Assembly: GCF_900111175.1 (NCBI RefSeq)
Contig: NZ_FOGI01000016.1
Location: forward strand, 62,001 to 126,000
Reading direction: 5' to 3'
Source: Actinokineospora terrae
GTDB lineage: Bacteria; Actinomycetota; Actinomycetes; Mycobacteriales; Pseudonocardiaceae
Length of the DNA: 64,000 nucleotides
Position 1 is the first letter of the stretch. Each line of letters starts with the position of its first letter. The position numbers were made by a program, and so were the translations under genes. Of the stretch, positions 56,933-64,000 are shown one piece after another. The notes beneath the pieces were generated by a model, which did no database searches, was not told the origin of the DNA, and saw nothing but the letters and a program-made list of their open reading frames with translations.

Positions 56933-59265
56933 CCCTGCCTCCAGAGTCCAGCCGCGACCAGGTTGGCCAACTTCGGTATGTCGTCCTCGACCGAGGTGAG
57001 GTCTACGCAGCTGCTGGCTGCGGCCTTCGCCAGCTCGGTAAGCCCAGCTGACTCGCACCGTCCCGCCAGCAGGTTGACCACGAGAAGCCGCGTGACCCGT
57101 GGGTCCTGTCCGGTCACCTTCATCTTCAGTGCGGGCATGTCTGTCTGGCTCACGTCGGCGGTAGCGGAATCGGTGATGATGACGAGGAGGTCGGTACCGC
57201 GGGCCTTCTTGTCTGCCCTGAGTCGGTCCATACCCGCCTCGATAGCGCCATAGACGTCGGAGTCGCCTGGGGTAAGAGGGAAGTCGGGCCGCGCGGCCTT
57301 GCGGATCGCGTTCGTCTGTTCAGGCCCTAGCGGCACGACGTCTTGCGTAGTCGTGCCGAAGGTCAGCAGGCCGACCTCGTCGTCGTCCCGGAACTGTTGG
57401 AGCAACCTGCGCACCAGCTCGTTCGCCGTCTGGATCCGAGTCCCCTGCTGGAACGGCGCCCCCATCGACTGCCCGGCGTCGACCGCGAACAGCACCCTCG
57501 GGTGCGTGCTCCCCACCGCCGCCGCGCCTTGGAGCAGGTCGAACGCGGTCGCTGGGTTGACCGGCAACGCCGTTGACAGCACCGGCCCCTCGCCGCGCCC
57601 GTCCCGGTCGCGGAAACCCGAGTTGCGCAGGTCGGCGGCGGCAGGCGGGCTCATCAGGTACTCGTAGAACCGGTCGATCACCTGGCGGCGCTGGTGGTGC
57701 TCGGGTCGGTCGGTCCAGCGCACGACCACGAAAGGGTAGTCCTGGACCGGTGACTCTGTTTGCAGGTAGAACGGCGTTAGCGCTTCCGGACGCGCTGACG
57801 CCGAGCAGTCGCTCCCGAGCTGCCTGCCCCGGTTGTAGTCGATGACCGCCTTCTCCGACACCAACGCGGCCGGTTGCCCCGGCGTGTTGCGTATGGCGCA
57901 CAGCAGGTTCCCGCTGTCGAGCTCGGGCGCGTAGGGGATCTCCCGCTCCGCGCTGTGCGCGATGCGCGGCACCGATTCCCCGGTCATCACCTTCGACGTG
58001 AGCTCAGGCTGCTCCAAGCGGTGCCGGTAGTACGCGATCGTCGCGAGCATCCCCGCGCTGGACGAACGCGGGTCCGGCCTGGTGAACCCATCGCCGCTGC
58101 TCGCCGCTAGCGCTATGGACTGCCAGGTGACCCATTTGCCGTCGACTGGTCGTAGTGCGTCGACCATCGCCTTCGGTGCCGCGAGAACGATCGGTGACCG
58201 CGCGATGCCCGGCCTGGGCTCTAGCGTCGCGCCGATCCCGGGCACTCTCGCCAGCCTGGCGGCTACGTGGTCGATATCGACACTGGAGTCGGGGATCCAC
58301 ACGTGCGGCTCCGGCCCGTGGTCGCGCAGGTCGTTGCGACCGGACCAACCCTGCCCGAGTGCGTCGACCGCGCCGCCGTAGGTATCGGCCACGACCAGCA
58401 CGCGCGCTTGCCTGCACCGGTTCTCATCGGCCTGATAGGACTTCCGCTCGAAGTTCAACGCGAGAAGTCGTAGTGCTGGCGCCATTTCCGTCGATGTGAG
58501 CACGTTGAGCTGCACGGGGTTAGCGCAGCGCGTGACGGGTGCGGCCGCACCGGCCAAGAGGTTGGTCATGGGGGCGAGCAGCAGCAGCGCGGTAAGAACG
58601 ACCGCCTGCCACCTCGGCCTAGGTAGCCGGATCTTGGGCAGTTTTGGCCATTGCACCGTAGGCAGGCGAAAAGTGGGCGTTGGTGTAACCGGACGGGGAT
58701 AGTCCGGCGTGCAGATCCACGCCGTGGTCTTGGTTTCCTTCTGCTGCACGGTGTGAGACCGGTAGATGGCTGGGTTCGCGGCAGGCTGGTGCTTCACGAC
58801 GTGCTCGTAGAACCAGTCCGACACCGCTAGAGCGAGAACGCCGGGGGAACCAGCGAGTGCGCTACGCAGCGGTTGCGACTCCAGGAGTCGGAAGGCGTGG
58901 TTCAGGTCCGTGCCGTGCTTGCCGTTGTCGTCGCTACCGACCTCGCCAGCGTGGATGGCGACCTTGAGCCGGATCTGCGTTTCCGGCCCGTGGTCGGCGT
59001 TGTGCTCACGCAGCGCCGCTGCCAACTCGTGCGGCAGGGACGCCACCAACTCGCCCTTGGGGACGTCCGGGATGAGCAGGAACAGGCCGTCGCCGCGGTC
59101 CTCGTGGTAGCCCCACGGCAGCTTGGCCCGGTCGAGCGCGCGGTGAAGAGCGGCGTAGAGGCCGTCTCTGACCACCCTCTGGTGCCGGTCGGTGCGCCGG
59201 ACGTCGCCGTAGCTCTCGACGTCGACGGCCAGGATGCTCGTGTGCTTGTCCGTGGAATGAGACAC
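56929..59265 (-). CDS. Cyclase-like N-domain, TM, solute-binding and vWA fusion protein
   Basis: 778 residues in four parts. (1) Residues about 8-160 resemble a nucleotidyl-cyclase catalytic fold: ILAVDVESYGDV with a metal-binding Asp (15), the second at the GDG turn (HEDRGDGLFLLIPD, 58-60), and VAIHAGEVG (103-110). (2) A Pro-rich linker and one membrane helix (about 220-240). (3) An extracytoplasmic region with solute-binding character (about 250-585, VQLNVLTSTEMAPALRLLALNFER). (4) A C-terminal vWA domain (about 588-765) with MIDAS-like DAGQS (596-600) and ITDSATADVS. Cyclase substrate-specifying residues cannot be assigned, so activity is unproven. It is coupled to the solute-binding lipoprotein gene. 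The combination suggests a membrane sensor linking an external ligand or metal-dependent contact to an internal cyclase-like signal. Confidence 0.75.
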   Translation of the reverse strand: MSHSTDKHTSILAVDVESYGDVRRTDRHQRVVRDGLYAALHRALDRAKLPWGYHEDRGDGLFLLIPDVPKGELVASLPHELAAALREHNADHGPETQIRLKVAIHAGEVGSDDNGKHGTDLNHAFRLLESQPLRSALAGSPGVLALAVSDWFYEHVVKHQPAANPAIYRSHTVQQKETKTTAWICTPDYPRPVTPTPTFRLPTVQWPKLPKIRLPRPRWQAVVLTALLLLAPMTNLLAGAAAPVTRCANPVQLNVLTSTEMAPALRLLALNFERKSYQADENRCRQARVLVVADTYGGAVDALGQGWSGRNDLRDHGPEPHVWIPDSSVDIDHVAARLARVPGIGATLEPRPGIARSPIVLAAPKAMVDALRPVDGKWVTWQSIALAASSGDGFTRPDPRSSSAGMLATIAYYRHRLEQPELTSKVMTGESVPRIAHSAEREIPYAPELDSGNLLCAIRNTPGQPAALVSEKAVIDYNRGRQLGSDCSASARPEALTPFYLQTESPVQDYPFVVVRWTDRPEHHQRRQVIDRFYEYLMSPPAAADLRNSGFRDRDGRGEGPVLSTALPVNPATAFDLLQGAAAVGSTHPRVLFAVDAGQSMGAPFQQGTRIQTANELVRRLLQQFRDDDEVGLLTFGTTTQDVVPLGPEQTNAIRKAARPDFPLTPGDSDVYGAIEAGMDRLRADKKARGTDLLVIITDSATADVSQTDMPALKMKVTGQDPRVTRLLVVNLLAGRCESAGLTELAKAAASSCVDLTSVEDDIPKLANLVAAGLWRQG

Positions 59266-59450
59266 GCCCTGCTCCCGATAGGTCGCCTCAGGGCGTACAG
59301 GGTACCGCCGTACGAGCGGAGTTCGTGGTCTGAATCACACCTCTGGTGGGCAGATGTCCAGGTCTTGTCTTGTCCGTCGGGTGTTCCCGCAGGTGTTAGG
59401 ACTACCGGCCCCGCCGGGGGTGGCGTTGCCCGACTCCCGCTACACTGACC

Positions 59451-59540
59451 GAGGACCCCGCGCGGTGTTCATCTCGCGAACCTCCCCAGGGCCGGAAGGC
59501 AGCAAGGATAAGCGGGCTCTGGCAGGTGCGCGGGGTCCCC
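59451..59540 (+). ncRNA. ffs: Signal recognition particle RNA, small bacterial type (4.5S/ffs)
   Basis: About 90 nt folding as a long hairpin. The end stem GGACCCCGCGC pairs with GCGCGGGGTCC (59453-59463 with 59528-59538). The apical part has the diagnostic symmetric and asymmetric loops around CAGGGCCGGAAGGCAGCAAGGATAAGC, the GGAA tetraloop and the Ffh M-domain-binding A/C-rich internal loop. A -10-like TACACT lies at 59441-59446. The dnaX gene follows about 1.1 kb downstream, the usual actinobacterial neighbourhood, with one gene of opposite strand in between. Confidence 0.93.
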
Positions 59541-59547
59541 TTTCGTC

Positions 59548-60555
<1,008 letters not shown>

Positions 60556-60623
60556 GTACCGACCAACGCAGCCGGGGGCGGTCGGATTCCCGGCCTGTCG
60601 GTGCCGACCGGTAGTGTCGCGAC

Positions 60624-62597
60624 GTGGCGCTCGCCCTCTACCGCAAGTACCGGCCTGCGACCTTCGCCGAGGTCGTCGGACAGGAACACGTCACCATCCC
60701 GCTGCGCACGGCGCTGGCGGCAGGCCGGGTCAACCACGCCTACCTCTTCTCCGGGCCGCGCGGCTGCGGCAAGACCTCCAGCGCGCGCATCCTGGCCCGG
60801 TCGCTCAACTGCGCCGAGGGCCCGACCGACGAGCCGTGCGGCGTGTGCGACTCGTGCGTCGGCCTGGCCCCCAACGGCCCGGGCACCGTCGACGTCGTCG
60901 AGCTCGACGCGGCCAGCCACGGTGGTGTCGACGACGCCCGCGAGCTGCGCGACCGCGCCTTCTACGCGCCCGCCAGCTCGCGCTACCGGGTGTTCATCGT
61001 CGACGAGGCGCACATGGTCACCACGCAGGGCTTCAACGCCCTGCTCAAGATCGTCGAGGAGCCGCCGGAGCACCTCGTCTTCATCTTCGCCACCACCGAG
61101 CCGGAGAAGGTGCTGCCGACCATCCGGTCGCGCACCCACCACTACCCGTTCCGGCTCATCCCGCCCAGCTCGATGCGCGAGCTGCTGGAGCGCAACTGCG
61201 CCGCCGAGAACGCCAAGATCGAGCCCGCGGTCTTCCCGCTGGTCATCCGGGCGGGCGGCGGTTCGGCGCGCGACACCCAGTCGGTGCTCGACCAGCTCCT
61301 CGCGGGCGCGGGCCCAGAGGGGGTCACCTACGAGCGCGCGGTGTCGCTGCTCGGCGTCACCGACGTGGCACTGATCGACGACATGGTCGACGGTCTCGGC
61401 GCGGGCGACGCGTCGGCGGTCTACAGCACGGTGGACCGCCTGGTCGAGGCCGGTCACGACCCGCGCCGGTTCGCCTCCGACCTGCTCGACCGGTTGCGCG
61501 ACCTGGTCCTGATCCGCGCCGTGCCGGACGCGGCCAGCCGAGGGCTGGTCAACGCGCCGGAGGACGAACTCGTCCGGATGGTCGGTCAGGCCGAACGGCT
61601 CGGTGCCGCCACCTTGGCGCGGTACGCCGAGATCGTGCACACCGGCCTGGTCGAGATGCGTGGCGCCACCGCGCCGAGGTTGCTGCTAGAGCTGCTGTGC
61701 GCCCGCATGCTCCTACCGGGCGCGGTGCCAACGGACGCGGCGGCCGACTCGGCCGTCCTTCAGCGGTTGGAGCAGGTGGAGCGCAGGCTGTCCGCCGCGC
61801 CCGTCGCCGAACCCAGCGCGCGCCCGGTCGCCCCCCGACCGTCGCAGCGCGCGCCGGAACCCGCCCGCGAACCCGTTCGAGCCGCGCCGCCCGTGCGCGC
61901 CCCCGAGCCCGCGCGTGCCCCTGAACCAGCCCCCGAGCCGCCGCGCACCCGAGCACCCGAACCCGCGCCAGAGCCTCCCCGCGCCGTCGAACCGACGCCC
62001 GCGCCGACCCCGGAACCCGCACCGGAGCAGACCAGTGCCCCCGGCGGGTTGGACGCCGCGGCGATCCGCCGGGTCTGGCCCGAGCTGCTCTCGGCCGTCC
62101 GCTCGTCCAGCCGCAGCACCGAGGCGATGCTGACCAACGCGACGGTCCAGTCGGTCGAGGGGGAGACGGTGGTGATCGCGCACCCCGCCGCGCCGCTGGC
62201 CCGCAGGCTCGCCGACCCGCGCAACACCGACGCCATCGCCCAGGCCCTGGTCTCGGTCCTCGGCGGCCGGTGGCAGGTCCGCTGCGTCCACGCCGAGCCC
62301 GGTGCCGCGGCCGCGCAGCCCGCCCGCCAGTCCCGCCCGGCGCCGGAGCCCACCCGTACCTATGAGCCCCCTCGGCGCCAGGTCCCCCCACCGGCGACGG
62401 CAGCGCCAGCGGACGAGATCCCCCCGCCTGAGCCGCCGGAGCCCGACCTCCCGCCCGAGCCGGAGGACGAAGAGGAGATGATGGCCCAGGCCGCCGTCAA
62501 GCCGGACCCCAACGACGCCTCGACGCGTCAGCAGGACCCGGAGGCGGTCATGCTCAAGCTCCTCGCCGACACCCTGGGCGCGCGCCCGGTCGAGTAG
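60624..62597 (+). CDS. dnaX: DNA polymerase III gamma/tau subunit
   Basis: 657 residues. Clamp-loader ATPase: Walker A GPRGCGKT (44-51), zinc-binding Cys63, Cys72, Cys75, Cys78, DEAHM Walker B (VDEAHMVT) and SRC-type arginine finger region (TIRSRTHHYPFRL). A collar domain follows, then a long Glu/Pro/Ala/Arg-rich linker (about 385-475) and a C-terminal tau-like domain (LDAAAIRRVWPELLSAVR ... GRWQVRCV). No slippery sequence for a programmed frameshift is seen, so a single tau-like product is expected. Start GTG 60624. Downstream, ybaB/recR, its common partners, are absent here; a convergent beta-propeller gene follows instead. Confidence 0.96.
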   Translation: MALALYRKYRPATFAEVVGQEHVTIPLRTALAAGRVNHAYLFSGPRGCGKTSSARILARSLNCAEGPTDEPCGVCDSCVGLAPNGPGTVDVVELDAASHGGVDDARELRDRAFYAPASSRYRVFIVDEAHMVTTQGFNALLKIVEEPPEHLVFIFATTEPEKVLPTIRSRTHHYPFRLIPPSSMRELLERNCAAENAKIEPAVFPLVIRAGGGSARDTQSVLDQLLAGAGPEGVTYERAVSLLGVTDVALIDDMVDGLGAGDASAVYSTVDRLVEAGHDPRRFASDLLDRLRDLVLIRAVPDAASRGLVNAPEDELVRMVGQAERLGAATLARYAEIVHTGLVEMRGATAPRLLLELLCARMLLPGAVPTDAAADSAVLQRLEQVERRLSAAPVAEPSARPVAPRPSQRAPEPAREPVRAAPPVRAPEPARAPEPAPEPPRTRAPEPAPEPPRAVEPTPAPTPEPAPEQTSAPGGLDAAAIRRVWPELLSAVRSSSRSTEAMLTNATVQSVEGETVVIAHPAAPLARRLADPRNTDAIAQALVSVLGGRWQVRCVHAEPGAAAAQPARQSRPAPEPTRTYEPPRRQVPPPATAAPADEIPPPEPPEPDLPPEPEDEEEMMAQAAVKPDPNDASTRQQDPEAVMLKLLADTLGARPVE

Positions 62598-62605
62598 CGG
62601 CCTGC

Positions 62606-63538
62606 TCAGCCCAGCTGGACCAGGCGGGTGGCCGCGGATTCCGCCCGCACCACGGCGACGTGCCCGGTCGTCGTGCGCAGCGCGATCGCGCGGGAGTCGG
62701 GCGACCAGCGGAAGTCCTCGATCTCACCGTCCACAGTGGTGGATCGCAGGAAGCGCCCGTTGTCGGTCTGGTACAGCGAGAGTTCATTGCCGACCGCCAC
62801 CGCGACCCGGCGGCCGTCCGGCGCCGTCCAGCCCCTGGCGGCCGGGTCGAGCGACACGACCAGCGGGTGCCAACTTTCGCTGGCCACGTCGAAGCGGACC
62901 ACCCTGGCCGACTCCGGCTCGTACTCCACCGCCGTGAGCCGCGCGGAGTCCGGCAGCCAGCTCAGGTTCACCCGACCGCGGGTGGCGGGCTCGGCGGAGA
63001 TCAGCCGGACGTGGTCGTCCTCGGTCACCGGCATGGTGTCGACCAGGAGCAGCTTGCGCGGCAAGCGAATCGCGATGTAGCGGCTGTTGGGGCTGACCGC
63101 TGACTCTATAACCGCACCGCCGCGGTCGTAGACGGCTTGTTCCTCGCCTACGAGCACGTTGCGGATCACGACGCTGTAGAGCAGACGGTGTTTCCTGTTG
63201 GTGCGGTACACGATCCGGCCGGGCAGGACCCCGAGGAGCTCGTTGGCGTGGTCGTCGGACCCGACCAGCGGCGTGAGCTTGCCGCCGACCTTGACCAGCG
63301 ACAGCCGAGCCGGGGTTCCGTGCTGCACCACGACTTTGCGCTCACCGGGCAGGTAGCGCGCCGCGGCGGCATCCGCCACCGCGGCCAGCTCCCGGCTCTT
63401 GCCCTTCGCGTCGACCTCGACCAAGCGGACCTCGCCGCCTGTGGACGGTGCACCACCCGCGGCCCGCGCGCCACCAGTGGGCAGCGCGATCAGCACCCGC
63501 TCCTGCTCGTCGACGTCGAGCACCCGCATCCCGGACAT
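62606..63538 (-). CDS. Beta-propeller (TolB/WD40-like) hypothetical protein
   Basis: 310 residues without clear signal peptide. Repeated blade-like units of four strands are visible, each ending near a turn such as AVSPNSRYIAIRLP, LSWLPDSARLTAVEYE, APDGRRVAVAVGNE and FRWSPDSRAIALRTTTG. This is the pattern of TolB-type or PD40 propellers that bind proteins or small ligands. ATG 63538 (GGAG just upstream) is preferred; GTG 63547 lies nine bases upstream. It is separated by 24 bases from the amidase stop, so both may be one operon. No known function. Confidence 0.65.
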   Translation of the reverse strand: MSGMRVLDVDEQERVLIALPTGGARAAGGAPSTGGEVRLVEVDAKGKSRELAAVADAAAARYLPGERKVVVQHGTPARLSLVKVGGKLTPLVGSDDHANELLGVLPGRIVYRTNRKHRLLYSVVIRNVLVGEEQAVYDRGGAVIESAVSPNSRYIAIRLPRKLLLVDTMPVTEDDHVRLISAEPATRGRVNLSWLPDSARLTAVEYEPESARVVRFDVASESWHPLVVSLDPAARGWTAPDGRRVAVAVGNELSLYQTDNGRFLRSTTVDGEIEDFRWSPDSRAIALRTTTGHVAVVRAESAATRLVQLG

Positions 63539-63562
63539 GATCTCCACCTTGTCACAGGGAGG

Positions 63563-64000
63563 TCAGCCCAGGTACCCGAGGACCCCGTTCGCGATCGCCT
63601 CCGCGTAGCGCTGCCTGCCCTGCGCGCTGGAGAGCACCGCGGCCTCCGCCGGATCGCGCATGTTGCCGCACTCGACGAGCGCGATGGGCCGGGTCGACAG
63701 GTTCAGCCCACCCAGGTCGTCGCGCGCCGACAGGCCCTGCGAGCCGATGTAGGTGGAGGTCGCCAGCCCGGCCGCGACCATGCCGTCGCGCAGTGACCTG
63801 GCCAGCCGCATCGACGGCTCGCCCTGGGCGTCGTTGAGCGGGGGTGAGGAGTAGGCGATGTGGAAACCGTGCGCGCCCGCGCTCGTCGAACCGTCCGCGT
63901 GCAGGGAGACCACGGCGTCCGCGCCGGAGTCGTTCCCGATAGCCGCACGCCGGTCGACGCAAGGGCCGACGCCGGTGTTGTCCGGCCTGGTCAGCACTAC
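63563..64000 (-). CDS. N-acetylmuramoyl-L-alanine amidase (amidase_3), N-terminal part outside window
   Basis: The last 145 residues of a zinc amidase that cleaves the bond between MurNAc and L-Ala in peptidoglycan. The segment begins in the VLTRPDNTGVG stretch that usually follows the first catalytic strand. It then shows VSLHADGS (zinc His) and VECGNM (catalytic Glu), both needed for activity, with RPIALVECGNMRDPAEAA near the end. The first zinc His and any signal or repeats lie beyond base 64000, so the protein is cut by the window edge, not by mutation. Confidence 0.9.
   Translation of the reverse strand, partial: VVLTRPDNTGVGPCVDRRAAIGNDSGADAVVSLHADGSTSAGAHGFHIAYSSPPLNDAQGEPSMRLARSLRDGMVAAGLATSTYIGSQGLSARDDLGGLNLSTRPIALVECGNMRDPAEAAVLSSAQGRQRYAEAIANGVLGYLG

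Noticed and set aside
61750..62350. Programmed -1 frameshift producing a gamma form of DnaX
   Set aside because: There is no A-rich slippery sequence in the Pro/Glu/Ala-rich linker; in this high-GC setting a single product is expected.

Overview
The window is about 70% G+C. It looks like a chromosomal segment of a filamentous actinomycete, most likely Pseudonocardiaceae (Actinokineospora/Saccharothrix/Lentzea type). That placement is an inference from GTG starts, actinobacterial families (MT0933-like antitoxin, EspG, DUF2786, Pat aminotransferase, tRNA adenosine deaminase-associated protein), LAxTG cell-wall anchors and a DasR-like operator. It is mostly ordinary chromosome with a few accessory patches, and both ends cut genes (an M28 aminopeptidase on the left, an amidase_3 on the right).

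Layout. 1-11.7 kb is an envelope and secretion region: M28 aminopeptidase, polytopic membrane protein, two paralogous LAxTG wall-anchored B-domain proteins (the first broken by two compensating frameshifts), a secreted 5'-nucleotidase, a membrane zinc peptidase, MarR and tRNA-Ser(TGA). 11.7-21.9 kb carries a small membrane protein, an MFS/GntR divergent pair, a TSUP permease, Pat aminotransferase, a DLH-like protein overlapping an orphan EspG gene, scoAB-type CoA transferase, an MprF-like protein, tRNA-Ser(GCT), tRNA-Arg(ACG) and signal peptidase I. 22-24 kb is a GH20 hexosaminidase with a perfect DasR-type palindrome. 24.2-26 kb is an unusual array of degenerate ~180-bp tandem repeats, followed by small genes and an MFS exporter. 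28.6-32 kb is an ABC exporter with a divergent GbsR/MarR-like regulator. 32-41 kb holds DUF885, a thioester-domain LPDTG surface protein, a FUSC protein, an antitoxin-like/glycolipid-binding pair and a FN3 membrane protein. 41-44.8 kb is tyrA, M20 amidohydrolase, tadA and its partner, CsbD and tRNA-Ser(CGA).

44.9-52.8 kb is a complete trans-4-hydroxy-L-proline catabolic operon. It has an XRE-cupin regulator, three D-hydroxyproline dehydrogenase subunits, a pyrroline-4-hydroxy-2-carboxylate deaminase, a 4-hydroxyproline epimerase, a 2-oxoglutarate-semialdehyde dehydrogenase and an Xaa-Pro aminopeptidase. Together these would release hydroxyproline from peptides and convert it to 2-oxoglutarate. 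53-64 kb has DUF2786, an imine-reductase-like/HxlR divergent pair, tRNA-Ser(GGA), a translationally coupled pair (lipoprotein solute-binding protein plus a cyclase-like/TM/solute-binding/vWA fusion), SRP RNA, an LLM oxidoreductase, dnaX, a beta-propeller protein and an amidase.

The least familiar items are the cyclase-like-vWA/lipoprotein pair (55.7-59.3 kb), the decayed tandem cassette array (24.3-26 kb), the twice-frameshifted surface protein gene (2.7-4.6 kb) and the orphan EspG gene fused by overlap to a catalytically altered DLH-like gene.
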